Source of the DNA: Hermatobates lingyangjiaoensis
Taxonomy: Eukaryota; Arthropoda; Insecta; Hemiptera; Hermatobatidae
NCBI GenBank assembly: GCA_026182355.1
Contig: JAPFBL010001929.1
Location: 558,501 to 622,500, forward strand
Direction: 5' to 3'
DNA: 64,000 nt
Part shown: one piece after another, positions 1 through 10,129 of the stretch
Layout: every line of letters starts with the position of its first letter
How positions within the stretch are numbered: the stretch's first letter is position 1
Notes under the pieces: model-generated
Databases searched by the model: none
What the model saw: the letters and a program-made list of their open reading frames with translations, nothing else
Told to the model about the DNA's origin: nothing
Translations under genes and position numbers: made by a program

Positions 1-544
1 AAAGCTTAAATATGCGTCCAAATATTAGCATAAAGGAGTTTATTCAAACCTGACCAATATCATGAAAATTAAAATTTTAACAATCATAAGAACAGTGTGG
101 TCAAGAAAGAATATCATTTTGAACTCGTGCAATATATATATATACATAGTGATAAATTTTTTAATGTGTTTCTACTTTACGATCAATACTTACGATCAAT
201 ACCATTACAGAATTAAAGTTTATCAGGACTCGGTCCGTTAGCTTCGGGTTCAAATTAAACTCTCATTGCCAACGTTTCGGTTTTTAATTTAAACTTTATC
301 ATAGGTTCATAATAGAAACATTCATATGTTCTTACATTCCCCATAGAAACCCATAAGTTATTATCATCAAATATATATAATATTACATAAAGTATGTCTG
401 ATGTTGAACCTGAGGTTAGAACATGAAATTTCTCCTTGACAACAGTTTGGTATTTCTATGATTCTATTTCACGATCGAAGCTTTTATCTAACATATATAT
501 ATATACTTATATATCAATGATCAAACTCATCAATAAGTTAAATG

Positions 545-1012
545 GGAAATTTACTTCTGAAGACTAAGATCTTTCTTACTCTGAAAATCTCTTAATCATC
601 TCACCAGATGTATTTTTGCATCTAGAGGTTAGTTTGATGTTATATTGATCGAAGACCGCTTGTTACGGTATGAAAGATCTTAGTCTGTTTATCACCGATT
701 TCTTGCATCTGTGGTTTGATTATTGATTGTTAATTGTACGTGTTTATGTGAAATCTATTTTATATATATATATATATCAGTGATTATGAAATGGGAAAAC
801 AAGACTAATATCTTTCAACCGAAACAAGCTGTCTTCGTCAGAGTCAAAAACCCAACAAGGAAAAAACTAAGATCTTTCACTGTAACAAGCGGTCTTCGTC
901 GGTGTCAAAAACCCAAATGACGAAGAACGCTTGTTACGGTTGAAAGATCTTAGTCTTGTTTTCCCATTTCGGATTGTGGTTTGATCATTGATTGTTGTTT
1001 CACGTGTTTATG
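545..1012. repeat. cluster of family A hammerhead repeats (stem III AGAUCU)
   Basis: Several copies of one short repeat lie in both orientations. Minus-strand copies at about 803-845 and 866-906 and a plus-strand copy at about 916-955 share the core CUGACGA or a variant, a GACCG/CGGUU-type stem, then GAAAGAUCUU. Degraded pieces occur at about 564-580 and 647-690. The flanks carry the family's tail (cacgtgtttatg and tgatcaaaccaca). The cluster is cut at 1013 by a SINE, and the tail resumes at 1331. Copies here are mutated in the core, so activity is doubtful. Confidence 0.55.
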
Positions 1013-1330
1013 GGGGCCAGGCTAGCTCAGTGGTTACGTGCTCGCCTCTGAACAGATAGGACCGGGGTTCGATCCTCACCTGGCCCTCGATTTATTCACG
1101 CGGGAGGTGAATAAATCTGAGCGCGTCGTCCCTCGGAGAAGGACGTTAAACCGTCGGTCCCGAGCATGTACGATGTCAGGTACTTGTTAAAGATCCCTAC
1201 TCTAAATACATTTGAGTTAGGCAAAATTTAGGACTCCCACTGTAGAATCAATTTTCATTGTGTGGTATCACAAAGGGCCAATGCTCGGCCTACGTGTGTT
1301 CCCTTCTGGAACTACAACCTAACCTAACCT
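1013..1330 (+). mobile_element. tRNA-derived SINE, full length with target-site duplication
   Basis: The 5' part resembles a tRNA with an A box (TAGCTCAGTGGTTA-like) and a B box (GGTTCGATCC). The acceptor-like ends GCCAGG and CCTGGC pair. A unique body follows (GGACGTTAAACCGTCGGTCC and GAGTTAGGCAAAATTTAGGA) and the 3' end is AACCTAACCT. The 14 bp sequence TTCACGTGTTTATG occurs at 999-1012 and again at 1330-1343, a clear target-site duplication. The element landed inside a family A repeat, so it is younger than that repeat. Transcription would be by RNA polymerase III. It has no coding capacity and presumably depends on a LINE in trans. Confidence 0.85.
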
Positions 1331-1343
1331 TCACGTGTTTATG

Positions 1344-2899
1344 TAATCTTGTATATATATTAGAGATATCACAAGGAACAGAAAAAAATATGAATAATAA
1401 TCTAGGAGTATCTAAGTTAGTTTGATGTACAACACAATAATTACAATTGGTAATTTTAGCAGTAACTATCGCCTTATGAAGATTCATTGAGTTTAATATT
1501 TGCAGGTGATTTTCCTAGCTGGAGTGTTGACAATAAGACTGATTGAACTACTGGATAAACATTTATAATGGTTTTAACGATTTCCAAATAGTCATAAAGA
1601 TGGGCTACGTTAGCAAGACAGTTGACCTTCAAAAGACAACAATAGTTGACCAGTCAATGACCTCACTCAGTCTTGGCACACATTTCCTGATTTGTAAATG
1701 ACCTCATTTCACATCTATCGTACACAGTCAACGCGAGGATTTTATTTTTAGTTCCGCAATTATTTTTTTTTTGTTTTGGTGTAATATAACAAATAATATT
1801 AACTCAAAAATGAATCTTGAAAACTAGAAATGTTTCCTTTTTTAGTTCAGTTCGCACAGTCGTTAGAAACAATTAAAGAAGAATTATTTCCTCAATATGT
1901 TTTCTCAACCATTTTTCGATCAAAACCATCTTACGGAATAATGTGTGTCCGTTTTACTTAAATTTGTTAAACTGAATCAGCTTTATCTTGATTTTATAAA
2001 ATAATATATTTAAAAAAATAATAAAAAAATCAGTTGTAAGATCAAATATTTATATAAAAATAAATTAATATTTTTTTGAAGCAAATGATAGATAGCATTG
2101 ACTGCATTCTTAAAGAGAATAACCACTTTTAAGAAATATAGAGCTTCCTTGACAGAGTGGCATTGAACAGGTGGCAGCATAACCCTCAACCATTCCACAA
2201 CCCAGCCCTACATTCTTCGAATAACCAAGGACCGTCGAACAAACAACGAGGGACTATCCTTAATAATAATAATGAACAATGAAAGATTAAACTTAACAAC
2301 CACTGTGCTATTAACAAGTGTAAAATATTTGAATAAATATAGCTTGCAGGATGCAGTTTTTATTTATTAAAACCATATTGTAGTATTTCTTTAAGGTTTG
2401 TGTGTATATTATAACACACATAAAAAACATATCAAGAAACAACTTTTCAAATTATTCTTAAATTTGTAAAAATTAAATCGAGTAAACAAAATAAATATTA
2501 ACATTCTATTCTAATTGCATTATCAGCACATCAAGTGTGAACTGTTCTTGTATATTTGTTTACTGTATATTGAACTATTTTAAAAGGCAGATAATTTAAA
2601 ATTATGTATGCTGGGTATGCTGATAAATTTTTTACTTTGATTGTTCTTAAACCCAATGGACTGATTTTGATATAATTAGAGGTTCATCATTCATTTTATC
2701 ATCTAGACTGTGAAGGTTTTCGTCTATGACTATTCAATATTGGCAAACAACAAATGCACAAACAACAGAAACAGTTTTCTTGTTTCAAAATATTATACTT
2801 CTGCCTATGAAAAAGGTTTTAAATAAATACCGAAACTTCAGTACTGAGAGTTGAAATTTGAACCTAAATAACTGATCTGACAAATAATGTTTTATCTTG

Positions 2900-2900
<1 letters not shown>
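1344..2900. other. AT-rich intergenic or intronic DNA, nothing recognised
   Basis: No convincing reading frame, tRNA or transposon end is visible. Short A and T runs dominate. Confidence 0.5.
2806..2850 (+). repeat. family I (PLE-end) hammerhead-like remnant
   Basis: The stretch CCTATGAAAAAGG, a T-rich/A-rich stem and CCGAAAC match the terminal region of the PLE palindrome at 13070-13113. It is followed by a tail and a (TA)n tract at 2901. The core is degenerate. Confidence 0.5.

Positions 2901-2931
<31 letters not shown>
2901..2931. repeat. (TA)n microsatellite
   Basis: Uninterrupted TA dinucleotides bordering a PLE-end remnant on the left and a family A tail on the right. Confidence 0.95.
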
Positions 2932-2933
<2 letters not shown>

Positions 2934-3001
2934 AATTCACCGATAAACGACGTGAAACAACAATCAATCATCTAAACCACAGTAAAAAATGGAAATACTA
3001 C

Positions 3002-3042
3002 ACTAAGATCTTTCAACCGTAACAAGCGGTCTTCGTCAGAGT
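3002..3042 (-). ncRNA. family A hammerhead-like motif
   Basis: On the minus strand: CUGACGA, one extra A, stem II GACCG/CGGUU with loop CUUGUUA, GAA, stem III palindrome AGAUCU, then U. Stem I is ACU/AGU. The core bases of the type I hammerhead are intact. The extra nucleotide between A9 and stem II is shared by all families in the window. Confidence 0.55.
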
Positions 3043-3227
3043 CCAAAACAAGTGACGACTGACTGACTGACTCAACCACTTAGTGTGTGTTGATCATTGA
3101 TTGTATAGTTGTGTGTATATGTAAGTGTTCACCGAAAGACGTGAAATAAAATACGTCTAAACCACAGTAAAAAAAAAATACTACACAAATTGACTAAGGT
3201 GTTTTATCCAAAACAAGTGGTCTTCGT

Positions 3228-3265
<38 letters not shown>

Positions 3266-3371
3266 GCGTGTGTGCGTATGCGTGTGTGCGTATGCGTGTG
3301 CGTTTGTGCGTATGCGTGTGTGTCTGTGTGTGTGCTCGTGTGCGTGCGTGTGTGTTGTGTGTGTGCGTATG

Positions 3372-3402
<31 letters not shown>

Positions 3403-3405
3403 GTA
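3228..3405. repeat. (TG)n / complex TGCG microsatellite
   Basis: About 180 bp of alternating purine-pyrimidine TG with CG and TATG interruptions. All long open frames across it (Cys-Val on one strand, Thr-His on the other) are artefacts of the dinucleotide repeat. Alternating purine-pyrimidine DNA of this type can adopt Z-form. Confidence 0.95.
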
Positions 3406-3419
3406 TTTGTATGTAAGTA

Positions 3420-4420
3420 TGTCATTTTTGTCAGTCATTTGCAATAAGTTTTTTTTATACCTGATAACAATTTAGACCATAAAGCAACAAATAAAATACT
3501 AGGATAATCTAAACTTCCAAAAATGAAAAAGAATTTAATATAATACAGCTAGACACTTGACCTTCACACATAATATGTTTGTCAGTCGTGTTGAAAATTT
3601 TTCAGATTATTATTCAGCAAATATTACAGGAATATTAATCAAGCGTTTATGATACTAAATATGCAAAATGTATTGACTTGTTTCATAAAATAAAACGTAG
3701 ATTAAATAAGAAGAGGCGTAATTTGAAGCACGTCATCATCCTGAAAAGAATACGTCATAGTAGCTATCAAGTAATTTGCGTAATAACATCTGTTGAACCC
3801 CCAGAGGATATGACGTGCTGTGGTAATTTACCACGCCTTATTGCTTTCTCTATTTTTTAAAAAAAAACACTTCAATTCTCTATTTCAAACCAAAAAATAA
3901 TACAAGATAAATGCAAATTAATAATGTTATGGAACAGGCGCTCTGCGGCTCGGTAATAATACACTTCTCAGAAACATCAATACTAGGAATTTTATCTTGA
4001 TGATGTTGTATTTAAAATTGATATTTCAAAAAAGCATCTGTAACCTGTTAATTCTATTCAAAATAAATTAATGAGCCAATGAAAGAATTTTCAACGTGTC
4101 TCATCAATTATCAAATAACTGCCTAAAACGAAAAAAATAAACAGACTCAATTTATTTCAATACAGTTTTCAAGAAACTTTTGTTAAATATGAAAAATCCA
4201 AAATTACATTAGACCAGTTTTCTAAGTTCTTACTCTGTATTTCATAAATTATTGTAGCAAATTTGATATAATTCATTAAAAATTCCAAAAAATTCTATAT
4301 CTTTTAAACGGAAAAATAATTGCTGGTACTTTCATAATTAATAATAAACAACAAAAATAATGACATGAAAAGATGTATTTTTCAAAAGATGTTCCAACAG
4401 TTTTGACTTTCCTACGAGTT
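3420..4420. other. AT-rich DNA, nothing recognised
   Basis: No supported gene. A slightly GC-richer patch near 3700-3860 has a short open frame with no recognisable motif. Confidence 0.5.
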
Positions 4421-5226
4421 AAGTATAGTGATCGTGAAAAAATTCGATCTGGAGATTTTGACGGAATTACATGTTTTGAGGTCTCAGAAGTCGTTTTATA
4501 AAGTTTTGACTATGCGTGTTTTGACTTGACAGTGCGTGTGTATGTGAATATGAGTAAGTATGTATCTAAAGTTTGTGGTCCAGAATCTTTGATGGATCAA
4601 ACTGATATTTTACACAAAAATTGTCTCTCTTAGTGCAGATGAGCCCTATTGTTTGGGACCAATTATGCCTGATGCGAAAGTCACTTTTTCTTACTAAAAA
4701 CCTGTTTTTAGAATACATTTCTTTTCTCTTAAACAACAAATTCTGGAGTCTATAAATGTTGGCATTATCTTTGAAACTACAAAAGCAATAAATGAAAAAT
4801 AACCTCAGATTTTTAAAAAGCCAGAAATTTTTTTTTTTTAATAAAATGTAAAAAATTTACTTACAATTCAAACTGAAAGCTTGTGAGAGTGATACAAGCC
4901 ATACCATTCGACGGATCAAAATCAAACTATACCTAAAAATAGAACATTCTGAGGAAGATGAGATGAAATAATTTTTTCTCAACATTACATTGCATTTTTT
5001 GTTTAATTGCATTAACTAAAACGGCGATACAGTACCTTTTCTGTTTTCAGAAAACGGTTTTTTGACGCCAAACGGCTCATCACAAAAAAACATGAAATTT
5101 TTCCCACAAATGCAACTAAAAATACAATTTATAAAAATAAGTCATGAAATTTCAATTACAGCAAAGAACAATAAAGCTATAAAAACTCATTGTTTACCCT
5201 AGACTAACGAATCATCTGCTTTACAA
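4421..5226 (+). mobile_element. unclassified 0.8 kb repeat with short terminal inverted repeats, copy 1
   Basis: This block is repeated inverted at 21876-22670 and partly at 51732-52158. Shared landmarks include GATCGTGAAAAAATTCGATC near the start, TTGATGGATCAA, GAAAGTCACTTTTT and AAACGGCTC near the end. The start AAGTATAGTGATC mirrors the other end, read in the better-kept copy 2 as AAGTATAGCAGGTGATC. A TG-rich patch sits near 4533. No reading frame survives. It looks like a non-autonomous DNA transposon, but the superfamily is not clear. Confidence 0.55.
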
Positions 5227-5571
5227 AATAAGACACATTATCCTTGATAAATAATTGTTGAAATACTAGACGAGTTATTATTAGAAAAAATCAAACAATA
5301 TAAGTTGATGCTCTGGGATTTTCCATTCAAATGGAGTGATGACGTCGTTTTGTAAACTTTATGTGTCTGCGGTCTGTACATACATATGAATGTTATAAAT
5401 ATGAATAGACATAGCTTATTACTATTCGCTAAATATGATATATAATAGACATTTCAATTTCATTATTTTTGCAAAATGGTCATTAAATAACTCAGATTGG
5501 TGGATAAATAACAGAACACAACAATTCTTATGATTACCAGTTTAGGTTTCCTGAAACTTTTGAAGAATTAT

Positions 5572-5596
5572 AATATATATATATATATATATATAT
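5572..5596. repeat. (TA)n microsatellite
   Basis: Left border of the head-to-head family B pair at 5597-5830. Confidence 0.9.
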
Positions 5597-5640
5597 GAAA
5601 ACAAACCACAAGGAAAAAAAAGAAAACAGATAGAAAAAAT

Positions 5641-5675
5641 GCTCAGAGGCCTTTCAATTTATGTCATCAGAGAGC
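5641..5675 (-). ncRNA. family B hammerhead-like motif (left arm)
   Basis: Minus strand: stem I GCUCU, CUGAUGA, a short weak stem II, GAA, palindrome AGGCCU, C, then UGAGC. Stem I is imperfect here compared with the right arm. Confidence 0.5.
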
Positions 5676-5715
5676 AAACAAGGTAAGAACTAGAACTCCA
5701 GTTCTTACCTTGTTT

Positions 5716-5750
5716 GCTCTCTGATGACATAAATTGAAAGGCCTCAGAGC
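5716..5750 (+). ncRNA. family B type I hammerhead-like motif (right arm)
   Basis: Stem I GCUCU pairs with AGAGC (5 bp). The core CUGAUGA is canonical. GAAA is followed by GGCC, so stem III with A15.1-U16.1 is the palindrome AGGCCU, and the predicted cleavage nucleotide is C. Stem II is very short (8 nt between CUGAUGA and GAAA), the weakest part of the model. A palindromic stem III of this length is expected to work as a dimer rather than a monomer. Confidence 0.6.
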
Positions 5751-5832
5751 ATTTTTTCTATCTGTTTTCTTTTTTTCTTTGTGGTTTGTTTTCATTGATT
5801 GCATCACGTGTTTATTGTGATTTATCTTGTGA

Positions 5833-5854
5833 TATATATATATATATATATATC
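5833..5854. repeat. (TA)n microsatellite
   Basis: TA repeat between the family B pair and a family D remnant whose sequence begins inside the hammerhead core (GAAACGUCGGCC at about 5868-5879). Confidence 0.9.
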
Positions 5855-5865
5855 GTACAAATACA

Positions 5866-5932
5866 TCGAAACGTCGGCCTAGGAAGGAGTTTATTTCTTT
5901 TATTTGACCTAGCCCTCAATAACAAAATATAG

Positions 5933-5977
<45 letters not shown>

Positions 5978-6060
5978 CATACTATTTCGGCTAGAAGCAA
6001 GTTATTTACTTAATTTGACTAGCCTTCAATAGCAATTATTAGGTAATAATATGGATATCA
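5866..6060 (+). repeat. truncated family D PLE-end repeats
   Basis: Two related pieces, from about 5866 and from about 5985, share GGCYTAG...GTTTATTT-type sequence and end near CCTCAATA. The first starts with GAAACGTCGGCC, the 3' half of a hammerhead, directly after the TA tract. A (TA)n tract at 5941-5970 separates them. Confidence 0.45.
5941..5970. repeat. (TA)n microsatellite
   Basis: Uninterrupted TA repeat between two family D fragments. Confidence 0.9.
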
Positions 6061-6072
6061 CCTTTATATATA

Positions 6073-6111
6073 TATACGTTTCGTCTTTATTTTAAGACAT
6101 CCTCAGGGCTA
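6073..6111 (-). ncRNA. family D hammerhead-like motif, cut off at the cleavage site
   Basis: Minus strand: UAGCC, CUGAGGA, one extra U, stem II GUCUU/AAGAC, GAA, ACGU, A. The repeat then turns at once into (TA)n, so the 3' strand of stem I is missing. The unit therefore ends within a base or two of the predicted cleavage position. Confidence 0.55.
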
Positions 6112-6487
6112 TAAACTAACAAAAAAACAATAAACAATGGACATTTGTCATTTTTGTCATGACATGGACATTTTGACATATATATATATATATATGCAAG
6201 TTAAATGTAACAGTTCAAAGAACTTTTTTAAAAAAAATATATTGAAGATAACAGAGAAATTGAAACAGGCATAACTCACATCTATATAAAGACAATCGTC
6301 GAAATATAATCAACAGGAAAACAATCTACAAAGGACAACAAACGTTTCACAATAAACTATAGACACAAATTAAAGCTATGAACACACTTACAGTCTGTTC
6401 ATATCTTTACTCTGGGATTACAGGTATTGTAAACGTTTATATATATATAATATATATTATATTATATATAGTATATATATTATATTA

Positions 6488-6800
6488 TAGGTGTGTTCTG
6501 TAATCGGGATTTGGTCAATTTTCTAGGATAAAAAATCAAACTCTCGTTGCCAACGTTTCGGTTTTATTTATAACCTTTTTCATAGGCAGAAGTAAGATTT
6601 TTTTTAACTAAGAAAATGAAATGTTTCTTTAAATAATGTAAATTTCATTTTCTTAATTAAAAAATTGTTACTTCTGCCTATGAAAAAGGTTTTAAATAAA
6701 ACCGAAACGTTGGCAACGAGAGTTTGATTTTTTTATCCTAGAAAATTGAGAATCCCGATTAGAGAACACATCAATTCTATCAAACGGTCGATATATTATT
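6488..6800. repeat. head-to-head pair of PLE terminal regions (family I) without coding DNA
   Basis: The left arm (6488-6620) is the reverse complement of the right arm (6640-6775). Both match the termini of the large PLE palindrome (cgttgccaacgtttcggt and gattagagaacacat). Hammerhead-like motifs sit at 6548-6590 (minus) and 6674-6716 (plus): stem I UGCC/GGCA, stem II GGUUUU/AAAACC, GAAACGUU. The upstream core is AUGAAAAA rather than CUGANGA, so these are probably inactive. Confidence 0.7.
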
Positions 6801-6920
6801 GAATCTTCTATATATTATATATTATACATATTATATATATATATATATATAACAAGACTTCACAATAAAGACGTGAAATAACAATCAATGTTCAAACTAC
6901 AATAAGAAATGATAAATAAA

Positions 6921-6962
6921 ACTAAGATCTTTCAACCGTAACAAGCGGTCTTCGTCAGAGTC
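6921..6962 (-). ncRNA. family A hammerhead-like motif, intact core
   Basis: Minus strand: GACU, CUGACGA, A, GACCG-CUUGUUA-CGGUU, GAA, AGAUCU, U, AGUU. The catalytic core is the same as in the copy at 9171. Confidence 0.55.
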
Positions 6963-7259
6963 AAAAACCCAACTGAAACACTTGATGCAGGACACATCTG
7001 GTGAGGGGTTGAGAAAAGTGGGAGGGAAGAGTGGTATTTTAAAAGGGTGAAATCGCAGGAAAGGACTAATGTCCAGAAAGGGATGTTTGGGGAAACAAAT
7101 GAGTACAGTGAGAAAGAGTAAAAAACTATCCGCTAGCTGTCAACCCTCTTTGAAGAGGCTATTGCCCTCGTAATGAAAGTATCAAGTTTGAAGAGACCCT
7201 TACTAATGTTTATAAATTTGATCTATTAAATTTAATTAGAGACGATTAAATAATATTTC

Positions 7260-7493
7260 TCAACAACATCGATTTTTCATAGGTAATAAATTTAGCTCCT
7301 GTCCAATCAATATGATGTTTTCATTGTTTATATGCAAGAATTGGGCGCTACTTTTTTCCTGTCTACTTACGTTGTATTGGTATTGTTTTAAACGTGACAT
7401 TAATGATTTACCTGTTTGACCAATATAAATTTTAAGGCAATTTTTGCACGGAATTTTATAAATACCATCGGACTCCAGTTGCCTGCTTAACAT
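7260..7493 (-). pseudogene. PLE fragment: GIY-YIG endonuclease domain
   Basis: The 77-residue open frame includes a GIY-like strand (DGIYKIPC), a Cys pair (CKNC) and a YIG-like strand (IYIGQTG), followed by the Arg-containing helix region (SLMSRLKQYQ). This is the C-terminal endonuclease of Penelope-like retroelements, which nicks target DNA. The upstream reverse-transcriptase part is missing: at 7494 the frame runs into an unrelated GC-richer block. It is one short piece of an old, 5'-truncated and interrupted copy. Confidence 0.75.
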
Positions 7494-7790
7494 ACCGGGG
7501 AGCTAGAGACCCTAAACTCTAAACCCTTACCAATGGGAACGGGCCATGAATTCAGCTGATTGGACTGGACAAGTGGTACTTGCCCAGTAGAGGCTTGGCT
7601 CTGGACGGCAGCTCAGAGTGGGGAACTTAGGGATTAGATACCACCCCTTCGAGCCCTTATATGTTCAGTTAACATAACTAGCTCAGACCAGGTGGTATTT
7701 ACCTAACAAAAGGTTTTAACCTCTCTAACACCAAAAGGCGTTGTACCTGAAACTGTAAGACATTGTAGGTTTAAATTTATGCACGTTGTT
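7494..7790. other. GC-richer block, unidentified insertion
   Basis: About 300 bp of clearly higher GC content interrupts the PLE remnant. It contains gggattagatacc, reminiscent of small-subunit rRNA, but the surrounding sequence does not support an rRNA call. It may be an unrecognised SINE or retrocopy. Confidence 0.35.
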
Positions 7791-7862
7791 AATACCACTG
7801 AGGTCATTATGATTTTTATTAGAAATAGGAAAAACCGTCATACCTCGTAAGATAATCCTGGA

Positions 7863-7902
7863 GTTGGAGCGCTTTCGGACGTTGTCCATCTTCAATCGCA
7901 AC
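7863..7902 (-). ncRNA. family G hammerhead-like motif with C3 to U change
   Basis: Minus strand: stem I GUUG pairs with CAAC. Core UUGAAGA (C3 is U). Extra U, stem II GGAC-AAC-GUCC, GAA, stem III palindrome AGCGCU, cleavage nucleotide C. All parts except C3 fit. C3 normally pairs with G8 in the active site, so activity would be expected to be low. Confidence 0.5.
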
Positions 7903-8088
7903 AAACCTACTGAAGGTTATATATATTTTTTTATGAAATTATATTTTTTTAAAAAAATATAAAAAACCCAAACTAGATAATAGCTAAAAACCAAAAAATC
8001 AAAATAACTAAATAATATCAAAATAATAATTCAGGATAGCAGTGGACTTAACAAACCCCCTATATACTCGTAACAGCTCAGTAGGTTT

Positions 8089-8128
8089 GTTGCGATTGAA
8101 GATGGACAACGTCCAAAAGCGCTCCAAC
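8089..8128 (+). ncRNA. family G hammerhead-like motif, second copy
   Basis: Same layout as 7863-7902 with UUGAAGA, but GAAA has become AAAA (G12 lost). Probably inactive. Confidence 0.45.
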
Positions 8129-8329
8129 TCCAGGATCATCTTACGAGGTATGACGGTTTTACCTATTTCTAATAAAAATTGTAGGTTTAGCCTGACCACC
8201 GTTATTGAAACCTATAAAAGTTATCTGTGTAATTTAAAGGGGATGGAATCCTCTACTTTCTATTTATTACCAGTACACATAGTTCCAAATAATGAAGTTC
8301 TTTTTCTGCTACATACATAAATAGTATAG

Positions 8330-9120
8330 CATGAAATAAAAAAAAATTATTAAAAAAAAACAAAAATTTTTTTCTTATATTTTTTTTGAGATTATTCAAT
8401 AAATAAAAATCTACCCAAAATCGAAATAATCAAAATAAAAGACTAGAAAACGAAAATAGACTAGAATTGTTGGATTATTTTTAATTAAAAACTTGTACTT
8501 GTTTACTAGTGACTTTTTTAATGATTTGACGTCATGAATGCGTCATTCCAAGGCCACTTGGAATTCTTTAATTTTTAATTTTGAAAAATGAATTTCTTTC
8601 TTTTTTTTCTTAGGAATTCCCAGACAGAAATAAAATAAACATTGAATAATTTTGATTCTTATTCATACTGTTTGTTGATTACTTTTTTTTTTTTTTAAAA
8701 TCATCATTTCAGAGCCAATTTTTTTTATGGTTGCATTAATCAATGGAAATACATTTCTTATAAAATGAAAACCAAACTTTGAACTCTCTTTGTAGATTGT
8801 TAAAAGAATACAATTTTTGAGGAACAGGTATTATATATTATTTTCCCCACAATAAAATTTTTTATGAGCATAAAAAAAAAAGTTAAGCATTTTAGATGCT
8901 CATTAACATAATAATTATGAAGTTGACCAAAAAAGTTTGCTAATAACACTATTATTCCTAGAGACACTATTATTATCAGAAGCAAATATAGTCTCCATTT
9001 GTTATACCTTTTCTTCTTTGCATTTCTATATTGTTATTCGTCTTAATAACAGTGCTTAACTAAAATTATTATAAATCATGAGTGTTTGTTTCGATATTAC
9101 GTATCTGACTTTCTAGTCAT
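8330..9120. other. AT-rich DNA, nothing recognised
   Basis: Homopolymer-rich sequence with no supported gene or repeat boundary. Confidence 0.5.
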
Positions 9121-9170
9121 GTATATAAATATATCAGTGATCAAACCACAATAAGAAAATGGGAAAACAA

Positions 9171-9213
9171 GACTAAGATCTTTCAACCGTAACAAGCGGT
9201 CTTCGTCAGAGTC
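9171..9213 (-). ncRNA. family A type I hammerhead ribozyme candidate, best copy
   Basis: Minus strand: stem I GACU pairs with AGUC. CUGACGA is canonical. Stem II is GACCG/CGGUU around CUUGUUA. GAAA is intact. Stem III is the palindrome AGAUCU and the predicted cleavage nucleotide is U. The single deviation is one A between A9 and stem II. The tail that follows on the minus strand (cccattttc, ttgtggtttgatca) is shared by all family A copies. No protein-coding part is attached. Confidence 0.6.
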
Positions 9214-9605
9214 AAAAACCAAACATTTTCTTATTGTCGTTTGATCATTGATTGTTATTTCACGTGTTTATGTGAAATGTTTTTATATAAATATATAAAC
9301 ATAGTTGATTGATGCAAAAAATTGTTTTAGTGACTTTTTGGTTGTCTGGTGAAATTCGGTTGCCTTGCTGGTTTTTCAGTTCAATGTCACGTTTTCATTC
9401 AAACTAGACATATGTTTCTCAAATTCATAAACTGTTTTCTATGTAAAATAATCTCTAATGTAATAGTTAGTTTTTTTTTCTGTAAGTTCTTACACTAGTC
9501 TATTGTCAACATTTCTATTATATTTTCTTATTTGTAACTTTTTCCACTTTTTATTTATGTTTGGTTTTTGAATTATTGGATTATTTCTTATATTTCTCCT
9601 GTTTA

Positions 9606-9720
9606 GTAGGCCTATGAAAAAGGTTTTCAGTAAAAACCGAAAAGTTGGCAATGAGCGTTTAATTTGAACCTGAAGAACTGACCGAGTTCTGATAAACTTT
9701 TATTTTGTTTCTACTTCACA
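9606..9720 (+). repeat. solo PLE terminal repeat (family I)
   Basis: Starts at aggcctatgaaaaagg and continues through ccgaaaagttggcaatgag into the tail (gaactgaccgagttc). It resembles the PLE arm at 13068 but with several changes. Confidence 0.55.
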
Positions 9721-9750
9721 GACGATACTTTTATCAATATATATATACGA

Positions 9751-9751
<1 letters not shown>

Positions 9752-9793
<42 letters not shown>
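9752..9793. repeat. (TA)n microsatellite
   Basis: About 40 bp of TA following a PLE terminal repeat. Confidence 0.95.
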
Positions 9794-9796
<3 letters not shown>

Positions 9797-9799
9797 AGC

Positions 9800-10000
9800 T
9801 GCAGAAACTTTGATAGCTCCTACAAATTAGTAATCGATGTAAGCGAATTCGATGCCCCTGTGAATGGTGATGACCAATCGGCTGAGTAGCCATGAGAGGC
9901 CGGGTGACTTGTTGGGCTGGCTAGTATAGTCAACCAATCGCATGCGGTGTTTAATGCTTCTTCGTAGCAATGTCTCCGAAGAAATCAAGAAGAACGTCTC
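9800..10000. other. GC-richer unique-looking block
   Basis: About 200 bp of mixed composition between two TA tracts. No open frame, tRNA fold or match to other repeats in the window. Confidence 0.4.
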
Positions 10001-10012
10001 CATGCATAAATA

Positions 10013-10086
10013 TATATATATGGATTAATTTACCACAATGAAAATAATCCATCTATTACATCAAGTGTTATTTTGATTATTATTCT

Positions 10087-10112
<26 letters not shown>
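10013..10112 (-). repeat. PLE tail fragment and (TA)n
   Basis: The segment ggattaatttaccacaatga through gttattttgattattattc is repeated at about 24890-24940 beside the family B PLE. It ends in (TA)n at 10085-10112. Confidence 0.55.
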
Positions 10113-10118
<6 letters not shown>

Positions 10119-10129
10119 TATAAAGATAT

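Larger units (their letters stand above)
5597..5832. repeat. near-perfect palindrome: two family B hammerhead units head to head
   Basis: The left arm from gaaaacaaaccaca to cagttctta is mirrored by the right arm ending in tgtggtttgttttc, with only a few bases at the centre (about 5690-5700). Each arm carries one hammerhead-like motif. The whole is bordered by (TA)n at 5572 and 5833. Confidence 0.85.
7790..8240. repeat. inverted pair of family G hammerhead units
   Basis: About 7775-7917 is the reverse complement of about 8078-8230, with AT-rich DNA between. Shared words include cgtcatacctcgtaagat and gttggagcgctt. Each arm has one hammerhead-like motif (7863-7902 and 8089-8128). Confidence 0.75.

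Noticed and set aside
3181..3475. Several overlapping open frames of 60-87 residues rich in Cys-Val or Thr-His
   Set aside because: They are produced by the (TG)n dinucleotide tract in different frames.
7620..7660. Mitochondrial 12S rRNA fragment (gggattagatacc)
   Set aside because: Only about a dozen bases resemble the conserved 12S word; the flanks show no rRNA similarity.
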